Assembly: GCA_900617975.1 (NCBI GenBank)
Contig: UZAE01000012.1
Coordinates: 1-64,000, forward strand
DNA length: 64,000 nt
Direction of reading: 5' to 3'
From: Rodentolepis nana
Lineage: Eukaryota > Platyhelminthes > Cestoda > Cyclophyllidea > Hymenolepididae
This document shows positions 37,901-50,500 of the stretch, piece after piece; the first letter of the stretch is position 1; each line of letters opens with the position of its first letter. The notes under the pieces are model-generated. The model had not been told where the DNA came from, did not search any database, and saw only the letters and a program-made list of their open reading frames with translations. Position numbers and translations under genes: made by a program.

Positions 37901-40900
37901 GCAAAAAAGCCTATTCACCGGCAGTTGACTTCTGGCTTCAAACTACCATCATCCCACTGTATGTCATATTCCACCACTTTCACAGTACTCACCTCACCTT
38001 TCATCTACCTTTTTGTCTGTCTCTTTTACATCTTTAAAACACTCTTCTGTTCACCCCCCTCCCTCTCGACTTTTTTTGATTTGATGTTCCTCTCCCTCTG
38101 TGAAGCCTGAATTCAACTAAAAGGCTAATTTTAACTACAAAACACAGCTGTCATTTGAAATAAATAAATCTTTATTTGATAGGTAATTACGTTCCGAATT
38201 CGGGAGGTAATGATGTGCAACTGACAGCTTATAAGTTTATTTCCCATTTAATTGTTGAAAGGAGATTTACTTCAGAACATCGAAAATTTGTATGTGGGTA
38301 TGATCTATTGACACATAAAATAGCAAGGAAACAGGAAACGGTTAGAGGTACTCAAAAGACTTAACCTTTTGCCCAAATCGGGTTCTCATACCAACCGGTT
38401 TGCCCAAATTGTTAAAAAGAAGACAATTTAAACTCTTAAATGATGCATTTTAGATGCCCCGGTTGTAAAAATGCGGCTATCACCAGCCACGGGCAGGCGT
38501 CATCTTCTTGAAAATGACGTTGTCACAATTCGGTGTCTAGCTGAAGGCCGACCAGACAATTTTTCTTGGACGTGAGTCATTTTAAATATACGATATTCGT
38601 AGCAGCAAATACATCATGTGCTTCCTTTATAATGATGAGATCAATAATTTCAACATAGTTTCTACCTAACGACTGTTTAACCCTTTCAGTTGGCAGGTCA
38701 ATGACACGATAGTAGAAAATGAGAAGACGGACCAGTACCGTATTCGTCTTTCGAGGGATCTAATAAATGCAACTGTTACGTGCATCGCAACAACATTTGC
38801 TGATGGAAGTGATAGCACGTTCCTTACATTCCAATGTAAGTCCTAGAATCCTACCAATGTAACCATTGTTGAAACTTTGAGGCGACTGAATCTACAATTT
38901 AAACAATCAAACTTAAAACGAAAGGAGAAAGTCGAAGTATGCTTTATTCTTAAGACTGATAATTAATTAAACATAAAAATTTATAAGGACAAAAATCTAA
39001 TCATAAATAAATTATCCCACATCAGACCTTACGTCTATTTTCAAACGAGAAAAATCAGTGATAACATGAAATATGGTATATTCCAACCATTAACTTCGCA
39101 CCTTCAAAACGATTTATGTAGGTCTCTGATTATCTATTCCATTGCTCGGAATTTCTGAGTAACCGAATAATTTAAAATGATGTCCCTATTTTAGAAGTAA
39201 ATGACCACTATTGTCCTCTTGGGTGATGATTAAAGCCTGAGTGGTATTTAATATGCTGAGATTAAGTGAATACGCGAAGTAGTCACCTTTTCAAATGTCA
39301 AAATCATTGATGAATGATAGCGTTAAAATTCACGCTCTCTCTCTGTGCCATTGAAAAACGGTAGAAAATGAGATTGCGATCATTATCACCCCATTCTTGC
39401 CGTAAATTGGGCTGACTACTATTCGCAGGAGTTAGAAATATGAAAAATATGTATACATACTTACTTATTTCGAACCAAAACTAGACTTATGTTGAGCAAT
39501 TTTTTGAAATTCGATGTATCTGGTGTTAATGCGATATTTCAATAGTTAAAATTTAACATTTTGTTTATCCATTCTATTTAAATGATGTTAGGTCATGATC
39601 ATATTAAATTTCTCGCTTAAGCTGTTAATTTATTTAACAATTACGGGGATATTTCGGTTTGAAACCATTTATATAAGCAAGCTTACTCGCTATTGCCACA
39701 CCTTACTTAATCACTTACAATGGGAATGTTCTGATACCTTTGAAGAACAAACATTGGTTCTTTATCTTCCTCCCAAATTGGGAATATTCGGATAAAATTT
39801 CTTTTCTCTACCTAATACCAGATTTTAGTATTTCAGATGAGTGGAATTGAAAGAGAGCCTTGAATATTCCCACGAAAAGACAAACTGTTTAAATTCAAGG
39901 AAATTTAATTACTTATAAAGCGAGGTTTTTCACTGTCATTCAAACAGATTGATACTTATATATTGACAAATTACTTTTTTTAAGTCATAAGAGGCCGGTG
40001 AGAACATAAATTATTATACCTATTGAATTTTAGGATCATTATGCTGCCTAGTGATATTAATTATTGGCAAAATTTCTTTGAAAATAGAGAGAAGGCTTGA
40101 AGTCTATTAAGACAAAATTTAAGAATTACAAAACTACTCAAAATTCAGACCGAATCAATTCTAGATACGTGGTTTCCCTTGTTAGCTAACAGAAGTATAC
40201 TGGTTAGAAAAGTCAAAAGTTTACAGAAATACAATTTTAAAGCAAACTTACGATCTTGTGATGGAAAATTTATTGAATACTATCTACGTTCGGATAAAAT
40301 GAAATAGGGCGCCAATATGAAACTTCAACGTGTTAATTTTTAAATTATATGCTCCATTTCTCTCACTAAATGCTTTTCGGTTTTTTTATTTCTTTCTTCC
40401 AAATACGCTAGTTTTTGTATAGCTGTTAGTTTAAACGAATTTCACCAAACTTTCACTAATCAGGAATTGTTTAACAGCAGACGGAAAATGTGTCAGAAGA
40501 CTTTATGTGAAGCAAAAGCAAATTAAAAAACTGAACTTATCTCCGAATAGCACCAACTTTACAAGGATAGATTATATTAACTTATTCTTTATACTTTATT
40601 ATGGTAGATGCTCCACAATTCCCCAACCAAAACCCAGTTATCTATGCCGGTGCATTAGGAGAGCCTCTTCGAATGCGCTGCCCTGTGGAAGGAAATCCAC
40701 GGCCTGAAGTTGAGTGGAGATTGGCCGCTTATTCTTCCTCAACTCCCAGCGCCAACACGGCAGCTCTTATCGCACGTGGAGAGGTGCTTGAACGAGATAA
40801 AATTCACGAAAATGACTTCGGTGCCTATATCTGTGTTGCTCGTGCGCCGGGGTTTCCTGCCATTTCGAAGAAAATTATTCTCGCAAAAAAGTGTGAGTCA

Positions 40901-41506
40901 GAAAGTCATGAATTATAAAATCTTAAAAGATATTACATAATTATATGTATTGTTCCTAGAAATGGGAAATATAAACGCTAATTCGATTCCAGCTGAACTA
41001 CAATGTCTGAAATTTATCGATCATTATTTCGGCAGAAATTATTATTATCTTTATAAATAGTTTTTCAATTTTGTTCCTAATTACAAAATTTTAAACAAAT
41101 AACAGAGATCAACAGTTAAAATTAAACAATAATGTCTTTGCAATGCCTATTTTTCTCCAATTAATACAATTGCCATCGGCAATGTATTGTTAAATTCACT
41201 TATAATTAGTACATTTAAGTTTAAGCAAATACAGAGGAAGCATTTCCCACGTACAGAAATAGAATATAAAATACCAACTTAAATGCCATGTAAGAATTGT
41301 TTCAATTTGAACATTGGAGATTTTTGGAAAAAAAATGAATTGAGCTAGCCAATAGGCTGTAATAAAATGACAGCGTATTAACTGACATCAAAATCATTCA
41401 AAGTTTTTTGCAATAATAAGTGTTGCTCATTGGCGGTAAGAGATTCACATGGGGATTATAAGCTGTTGCATCTCCTAACTACGAAAGCCAAAATTAGCTA
41501 GATAAT

Positions 41507-41545
<39 letters not shown>

Positions 41546-44500
41546 CATTACATTTCTGAGAAGTGGAGTTTTATTATCCATTACCCCTTTGGCAATGCAT
41601 AAATAACATTTTTCGAAAAATTTATTTATTTCATATGGCAAGCGTTTTGATAGTTATTATTAGCTATTAAGTTGACTTCGGGTTTCTCAGAGAGGAAGAG
41701 GAACGTCAAAGTGACAAAAAGTCGAGAATGGGGACAGAATAATGATTCAGAGACGTAAAAGAGACAGACGGAGGCAGTGACAGAGAAAAGGTAAGATGAG
41801 TACTATGGGAGGGGTCGAATGTGGCATACAGTAGGGTCATTGTAATTTGAAGTCTGAAATCAACTGCCGGTTAATATACTTTTTTGCCGTATGAGTATAC
41901 GTTGCCCAATGTGCCCCATGTGAAGGTAAGTGTATCACGCACTCTACATTTGTATTAAAAATAAGTGGAAATCCAGATACGATGAAAATCCAACCAGACC
42001 AAACAGCTGTTTGAAGTAGAGATCACAACCTACTTAACCTGAATTATTGAATCATCAGTTGGCTCTTGGAAACTAATATCCACTGCAGCTGTCACTAAGG
42101 AGACTTCAAATCTAAACTGAGACTGAGTGATGAAAACATAGATGTCCCATGAGAAACACAGCACCTATTTAAACCCGAGGAACACAAAAGTAATTGGAAT
42201 ATTTACACTTTACACTTATATATATATATATATATATATGTATTTATAAACTGGGGTGCGCAATAGACTTACCTCCACGTGGTGCACCCTGGGCAACGTA
42301 TACTCATACGGCAAAAAAGTCTATTAACCGGCAGTTGACTTCTGACTTCAAACTACCATGACCCCACTCCATTTCATATTCGAATAATTTCACAGTACTC
42401 ATCTTACCTTACCTTTTCTCTACCTTTGTGTCTGTCTGTCTATCTCTTTTACATCTGTGAATCATTGTTCTGTCCCCCTCTCGACTCTTTGCCACTTTGT
42501 TGTTCATCTTCCTTTCTATGAAGCCCGAAGTCAACTAAAGGGCTAATGATACCTATCATAACGCCTGCCATTTGAAATAAATAAATAAATATTTATAAAC
42601 ATATAATATTTTATAAAAAAATTTTAAAATTTGATTGTCAATATAGATTTTTAACTGAATCAATATCATATAAATGTTAAGCACAATAAATTCCATCCAA
42701 ATAAGAAATATGCTATTATGATCAATATTTTGATATTTAAAAATAAAATAGGCGGTATTTATAATTTCGAACTCAAAAACACCGAATACACTTAACAGAA
42801 ATTAACATTTTTGACCCTCTCGAATGGTTTGGAATAATATTTAAATTACCTGAAAGTTATGCATTTATCTAAGCAATTGTAATAAGCCAAAAGTTAACCT
42901 GCATCGATTGGTAAATAAAAAAAAACCTTTCAGCGATCGGAACCACATTTTTGTCTAATTTCACTTTGAGTTGGGAGGAAAAGCGTTATAAAGCATTTCC
43001 GGACAAAAGTTCAGTCGGCCTTCAGCATATTCGCTAACGGCGTTAGCATTCATGATATGAATTAATATTTTTAAAAGGGAAAATCTGATTTCCCTCAGTT
43101 TGCCACACTTACTTCTAACTATCAAATTACTGATTCCTTTAATTAAAAGTTGTCTATTATAATAGAATAAGCAAAACTGTATTTTTTGGTACTGGTAAAG
43201 TTAAGCTAGAAACTATTAAAGAAAGTTTCAATTGGTGGATTAAAGTGCAAACGTTGACTTTTACTTGAGTACGAACTACCTTAGTATTGAAGACCCTCAA
43301 TAACGTGTTGATCAAAGATGAATTAATCAAATTTCCCTAATTTGTTATACCTGGAAATCTCAAGCGCGTTTTTCAATAATTTAAAAAAGTTTGAATTGAA
43401 GAATAAAAATGGAAATTAATGTAAATCATAACCTTGAAAATCGGTACTTATTGGTACATATATTTGTAGCGGATTGCTACGCTAGTAAAGCCTGACTAAC
43501 TCAGAAATCTATATGGCAGACTCCCCAACATCTAGCTAGACCCCCAGAACCAGTTAAGCCATAGACCAGCCATAAAGAAAACAGACGCGTAGCACGGAGC
43601 ACGTTTATTCAGGACGTAGGGAAGCAGACGTGTAGCACGGAATACGTTTATTCAGTACGTATATCAGGATCAAGTGTACACGCATGGAGCTACTCATGAT
43701 CAGGATGGATAAAGTGTGCACGCAGGGAGCTACTCATGATCAGGATGGGGGATTAGGTTAGAGGTTGATGATTGGTCAATGTTTATACGGTCGCTGCACA
43801 CAGAGTTGTACGGCCGCACCTCCCATGGTCGCTGCACACAGAGTTGTACGGCCGCACCTCCCAATCGTACGGTCGCTGCACACAGAGTTGTACGGCCGCA
43901 CCTCCCAATCCTGGCATGCGGGCATGCGATGACGAACAAAGCGATAACGTGTCCCGCATATTTAAAAAGAAAACTATTCGTCGATTTAAATCTAAAAGAG
44001 TCAAGGAATAATAATTTTTTAGAACATAAGGACCGTAACTGCAATTGAAGCTATGTGGAAATTATTAGTTTCAGGACTAAAGATGTTCAATGCTCAAAGA
44101 TTCTTAATTTGAATCGTTCTTCTGTTGCCCACCCCTCGAATTTCTGCTACTTTGGTGAAACTTCCCTCTGTGAAGCCCGAAGTCAGCTAAATGGCTAATG
44201 ATATCTATCAAAACGCCTGCCATTTGAAATAAATATTGGGTTGGCAACTAAGTCATTGCCGTTTTTGTTGACGGATTCACTCTATACTTTCTTTTGTTTT
44301 GTTAACGTGGCCAGAGCATCTAACCTATATTTTTTCTTACTGTATGAGCTTCTAGGTTAATTAGTGAAAATTTTTTTTGTTTGGTTCTTTAGTTCTATTT
44401 TTATCCCAATTTAAAAATGAAAGAACAGGACGTGTACTTCCGACACATTTTATTGTATTACTTCCGAAAAGGCAAGAACGCATCGCAAGCACAAAAGAAG

Positions 44501-47500
44501 TTATGTGCCGTATGTGGAGATGAAGCCTTAAAAGAAAGGCAGTGTCGAAATCGGTTTGAAAGATTTCGTTCCGGTGATTTTTCACTGAAAAATTCACAAC
44601 GATCTGGCCGCCCAGTCGAAGTGGATGAAACCCATATCAAGGCCATTATCGATTCAAATCGTCACAGCACAACACGAGATATTGCAGAGAAGCTCAATGT
44701 GTCGCATACATGCATTGAAAAAAAATTAAAAACCCTTGGTTATGTCAAGAAACTTGATTTATGGATCCCCCACCAGTTAAGGGAAATTCATTTGACGCAA
44801 CGGATTAGCATCTGTGATTCGCTACTGAAACGCAATGAGAATGATCCATTTCTGAAGAACCTAGTTACTGGCGACGAAAAGTGGATAGTTTATAACAATG
44901 TTACTCGCAAGAGATCATGGTTGAAGCAAGATCAACCAGCCCAAACAGTATCAAAAGCAGAGATTCACCAAAAAAAGATTATGCTGTCAGCCTGGTGGGA
45001 TCACAAAGGAATTTTGTATTTTGAACTCATGCCGTAGAACCAAACGATAAATTCAAATGTGTAAGTTGAACAACTCGAAAAACTGAAGGATGCAATCATC
45101 GGAAGGGTGTTGTTTTCCATCATGATAACGCAAGGCCCCCGCACACATCTTTGGTTACTCGGCAAAAATTATTGGAACTGGGTTGGGATGTTTTGTCACA
45201 CCCACCATATAGCCCTGACCTTGCGCCTTCGGATTACCATTTGTTTCGTTCCATGTAAAACTCTTTAAATGGTAAAATTTGTAACAACGCGGATGATGTC
45301 GGATCACACCTAATTCAGTTTTTTAATAGCAAAGACCAGACATTTTACGAAGGGGGAATTTTTACTCTGCCAGAAGGATGGAAAAAGGTCATCGACAAGA
45401 ACGGCCAATATCTAATTGAATAAAGTTATATTTTTAAACAAAATTCCGAATTTGCCTTCTTATTTGAAATCAGCAATGACTTAGTTGCCAACCTAATAAA
45501 TGTTCAATGCTCAAAGATTCCTAATTTGAAAGTGACCTATGCACAACCTAAGTAGTTCTTTTGATACAGTCTCTTCCTCTATCTGATTTGTTAATAACGT
45601 TGGTGATTCTTGATACCTGTGATTAAAATATGCCACTATTGGTTACCAATTTAGCCTAATAATCTTGTATAAAACAAATAGGTATGTTAATAGGAGAGGA
45701 GTAAGTGTGAACCGTTTGAATATTGTAAATTTATCAGATTTTACACCATTTATTCCAAGGCTGAACTGTTCCATGGGCGAAAATGCATCTTCCCTCGTCA
45801 AAAATATAATTGACTGATAGTTTTGTGTTATTTATTATTATTATTATTATTTATTTTTTTATCGCTTAATATACAAAAACCGAAAAAAGCTTTGAACTTG
45901 GTTGCGCCATAATGTGAACCCTTATAATGTAACCAATATTTGCTATAGCTAACAAGTAGCAATTTGGCCCCTACATTTATATTATATCTTAACTTGAACA
46001 TTTTGCCATAGTTGGGAAAAATAACTTAAGCAATTTTTCTTTATCGTTAGGGTCCTTATTATTTCGACCAATTAGAAAAATTGTTCCTAATAAAAGACAA
46101 ATATTTGTCCTAAAGCATCTTTAATTTGTCTTTATGACGGAAACTTTATTTAAGCCAATTAAATTATCTGTGTTTAGGCTGCACAATTGTATTTTGGAAT
46201 TCGAAAATTATAGTAAATTACAAAATTTCATTACAGAACATGATAAAATTATTATCGTTGTCCGATGCTACCTACAGCGTACGAATTTAGACTTAGTCGA
46301 AACTAATGACTGCAAATATAATCGAAGAGTTGTAATTTGAACATTTAAGTACCATAAAATTATACAAATTTCAAAATTTGAAGTAGGATTTAACAATATT
46401 GAATTGCTGGAATAATGCTTCATTGAAGTTTACTATTTGTACTTAAAAGGAGCAATGGTTATTCAAACTGTCTATTTAGAAGACGACAATAATATTCTAA
46501 ATTGCATTTCAAGATTATGTAAGCAGGGTGCTCTTCACAACACAATTCAGCATTTGCCACGCTGATTCAAAGAAGTTCTAATGAAAAGTAATTGATAAAA
46601 GCGTTGATTGAGTTAATTAAGAAATTACTACAGTAGGTCGTTTGGAGAATTCATTTATTTGTTATTATTTTTGAAGTGGTATTTACTTAATCTTGGAAAC
46701 CATTTTACATTTTAAGTTTATTTTTGAGAAATGGAAACTTAAAATGAGCTATCTTGCTTTCGTGTGAGCATCAAATATTGAAAATAACTCCTTTCAATTT
46801 TGTATTTATGAGTTATTTTAGTACCCGAATAAAAACCTCTAGTGAATTTGGAAGACATTGTGGAAGTTATCGACGGAAGTAACAGATAACAACGATGCTT
46901 TCCTGATCAGGTATTTAGAATAGTGTTTGAAGAGGATACATTCAAATTCAGGTGGGTTGGATTCTTAAAGTAATGAAAAATTCAACGAGAACAAGAAGAA
47001 GAACAAGAGAGAGAGAGGTCGTGATGACCAAGAATTTGGACTTCACATCTTTAATTTAAATTTCATGAGATCATGTTGACAAAACTGTTTTGTTATCACG
47101 AGCTCATTCTGTCTCGAAGCTACAGTACGGAGATGGCGCCTGGCTAAAGCAAACATTAAGCATTAAAAGCAATGATCTATAACATGGTTTCAATTAGCGT
47201 GTACTTAGAAGATTTTTGATGAGAAATACAATTTGATCAATATTCCAAAGTAGTCATCTTTCGCACTTCTAAAGTTACTGGGTTTTCTCACAAAGAAGAT
47301 GACGTATTCCGGGAATCATAAAAGCCAATCTCTGCGTACTTAAGCACTGCGAAGTAAAAAGATAACATAAGAATTTAAGAGTTGAAAAAATTTAGAATTT
47401 TTGCATTTTATTATATAAACAATATAACACATTGATAAATGCATTTGATAGCTTCCATCTCCACTCTTTTCATACCGGAGGACAATAAAATTGCATTTGC

Positions 47501-50500
47501 TGTAATAAATCACAATTTAGCACAAAGGTGTCCTCAATTTCACCACTATTAACAAGTTGAGCTTTTTCAAAACTGAGTTCTTTAAAATTTTATAAAAAAG
47601 CCAAATGCTTTGCTTTAAATATCGTTTCGAAACAATGCTTGAATGCTTTCCATTTTAATAATCATGATTTCCTAACAGAGTTTGTGATAGTTACGTGATG
47701 GGCCTAGATAATGGATTAATATGCGAATATTTACGCGATCAACTCTGAAAATGTGGAGGTAGTTTGAGTAAACACAGGGCAACCAAACTGTTCTTTATTC
47801 TGCCGTTTGAAAAGAGAAGTATTTGCTCTCAAAATGTAGATCGAAGGGTGAAATATTAGGCATAAAAGCGGATAAACAGACTCGCTTTTACTACCATAAA
47901 TGCGTTGTTATTTTTTACAAATTGCATTTGATTGCACGAATTGATTATGATGGTAAACGTGTTTCCTCGACTTCCTGCTTTCCTATGCAAATGCTATTAT
48001 AGTATTCTCAAGGGTGAAATCAATTCAATTTATAAAATAGGATCTATTTAGCTCACATATACTGCCATCAGAAATTACTGGCGTGCAAAGAAATCTTATT
48101 ATGCATTTCCGTTATTTGAAAACTACTTAAGTGAATTTTGGCCTTGTGGTCTGAACTATTCAAGCGTAACACTGTCTCAAAGAGATTTTTTAACGTTTTA
48201 GCCGCTCCGAAGATAAAAGCTGCCGAGCCAGTCTACGCGGCGATTGGAGCTCCTGCAAGACTTCCATGCACAATTAATGCTGTTCCTTTACCCTCTCCAG
48301 AAGGCCTTCTATGGTTTCGACGTGATATTATTCTACAACCAACGGCACAGTGAGTTGGAAACTAAAATCCCATATACCTCGTCAATTGCTGATAATGAAT
48401 ATTGGGTTAAAATCTTGCCTTTTCTAAGATAGGATCATTAGTTTTAGAGTTACGGTGGATGGAGTAAAATAAGACGGTTTATTTTTTCAATAAGAAAAGA
48501 TATTCACTTCCATAGGATTGAATATGTAAAATATGAATGACTATCCCCAGAGCCAATGTTTGAAAAAGTGAATTCTATTCCAGGTTAGTTCGTTATTCAT
48601 CGCATCTTGCGATTTTGGCTCAAGTGTAATGAACATATGCATAACTATAAAAGGACAAAAAACCTGCACTAAATTAAGCCATCCGAAATCTATAATTTGA
48701 TTGTCGATTTCAAAGGATCTAAGGTAAAACACAGCATAAGTATCAATCAAGTGAAGTAGCGTTACTGCTGGACAGCGAACTTGCGTCAAAGTGATTCACT
48801 AATTAAATAGATCAGTGGGGAACAGACTTTTTGCGTGTGTGTAAAGATGCCATACATTTTGGAGTTGGTTTTGATTCAAATACACGGGTTTAGGTAAATT
48901 AATTACAATTTATTAAAGTACAAATACTAGGGGATTAGCAGACTATTTCAATATAAAAATTATACTTATCAGAATCAGAAACAGTAAGCTTGAAAACGCA
49001 TTGAGAGGGGTGGGGAAGGGAGAAACTGTTTGAAATAAGATTTAATTGCATGTGATTTTGTAAAGGAGACTTGAAAACGTTACTAATCGACCCACTTTGG
49101 TTAATAATAGGCGGTTTGAAACGTATGAACATGGAATCATAGCAAGGGTGACAAACTGTTAGCAATTTAGATCCCTCATTACTCAGTTAGATTTTGCGAT
49201 ACTTGAGTATAACTCCCTTATCTTATCAGTGACTAAGCATTCTGCCCGTGTAATTCCTGCTTTAGAGTTGTATCCTCTCTTCAAATAATTTATAAGCCCA
49301 AGTGATCAAGTCATTTGTCCGCTGTGAAGTCCCATGGGATCAGGTTTTTTGAAAGTAGCCAACTCAAATAGAGACATCTACTCACGTTATGCACTGGTAA
49401 TAACTAAGAGGAGATATATTAACTTTATTACACCAAAATTTAAAGCACTAGATTCCATCTTTAATAAATGGAACGCTGTAAAACACATAATACTGAAAGA
49501 GGACCTATATTAGTGATGTAAATAGCTTGAATGGAGGGAGATAATAGAGACAGAACACCGAAAGATTATCGGCTTACTTTGATTCTGGCAAAACTATCCA
49601 ATGAGCATAATTAATTCGTGCCCATAAATTGAGGTTCTACTGTCTGGCATCTCGATCAACTGGTCTTATTTTCGGAAGCAGAAAAACGAGAGCCGTAATG
49701 TTATTTTAGCCTAGCAGTGAAATAGACTCACTAAGAATTTGAAGGAAAATTGCACTTAATACAAAACAACAATCTAGAACTTCGCATTTCATATAAGGTA
49801 GGATTCATGAGCTCCTGACACCAGTAACAATTTAGTATTGATTCTCATGGGACGTGCTTTTAGTTCGTTGAGAAGGGATAATTTTTCTTTGGTTAAAACT
49901 AGGAGGTGTATTTAAGCAAAATATTTTCCGTATACATACAAAGTTTCCTCAAGTAACTTAGAGGATGGTTAGGAAGTTCTCCTCATTACCAAAGTTTTCA
50001 ATATTTTAAGTAATATATTTTTGCATGCCAATTTACTTTTAGTCGAAAGTTCTCCACCCAAGAATTCCTTGGTGGTGTGGTCCACGTTATGATTTTTTCT
50101 CATGTCTTATCAACGGATTTCGGATTTTACAACTGCTCAGCTGTTAATGCCTACGGAAGTGATTCTCAAACATTGGAACTACGAAGGGATGGTCGGTGAT
50201 GTCATTTCAGTTACCTAATTTTTTCCTTTTAAAATGATTACCAAACTTTTTCCTCAATTGGGTTAAAGATGAACTCTCCATATCCTCGTTAAGTGGAATT
50301 TTAGCAGCCCTTGTTGTTGCCATACTTCTGGGACTAATGATTTTCTTCTATTGTCGGCGCTATCAATACAGGAAAACCCATACAAAAGGTAATAATTCAA
50401 TCCAAACTTTGCACATTATTACAGTTAAATTAGAAGTTAGATGGAGAGGAATTCGTTAATATTTACATAATCTCATTAAGCAATATTCGCTTCATTTATT

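Larger units (their letters stand above)
36372..38453 (+). other. Intron 4
   Basis: GT-AG, 2082 bp. Carries SINE copy 12 with its ribozyme in sense orientation. Confidence 0.85.
43465..44025 (-). mobile_element. Possible solo LTR or LTR-like GC-rich block
   Basis: Starts TGTAGCGGATTGC and could end AGAACA, so termini TGT/ACA. Read on the minus strand it has a TTTAAATA box near 43980-43990, then GC-rich repeats, then AATAAACG motifs (complements of CGTTTATT near 43601 and 43646). GC content is clearly above the surroundings. No matching 5-bp target duplication at these borders, so limits and class are uncertain. Confidence 0.3.
44114..45499 (+). mobile_element. 5'-truncated SINE (copy 15) interrupted by mariner
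   Basis: Only the 3' ~122 bp of the SINE are present (44114-44235), ending GAAATAAATA, where the mariner is inserted; 45497-45499 complete the tail. The composite is flanked by a 31-bp duplication, 44083-44113 and 45500-45530, with 30 of 31 identical. This TSD is much longer than the 11-14 bp of the other copies. Confidence 0.88.
40893..48201 (+). other. Intron 7, large and filled with mobile elements
   Basis: GT-AG, 7309 bp, separating Ig4 from Ig5. Contains two TA microsatellites, SINE copies 13 (antisense), 14 (sense) and 15 (sense, truncated), the LTR-like block and the nested mariner. The last 2.6 kb are plain AT-rich sequence. Confidence 0.85.

Noticed and set aside
42253..42325. Hammerhead ribozyme, as found in schistosome satellite/SINE repeats
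   Set aside because: No CTGATGA ... GAAA core on either strand; the pairing pattern fits the HDV-like fold instead.
42252..42589. tRNA-derived SINE with pol III A and B boxes
   Set aside because: TGGTGCACCCTGG resembles an A box, but it is explained by ribozyme P3'/P1', and the nearest B-box-like sequence is more than 100 nt away with mismatches.
43730..44048. Overlapping frames on both strands with repeated Cys/Arg peptides
   Set aside because: They are translations of the GC-rich tandem repeats, open in several frames at once, which is not coding behaviour.
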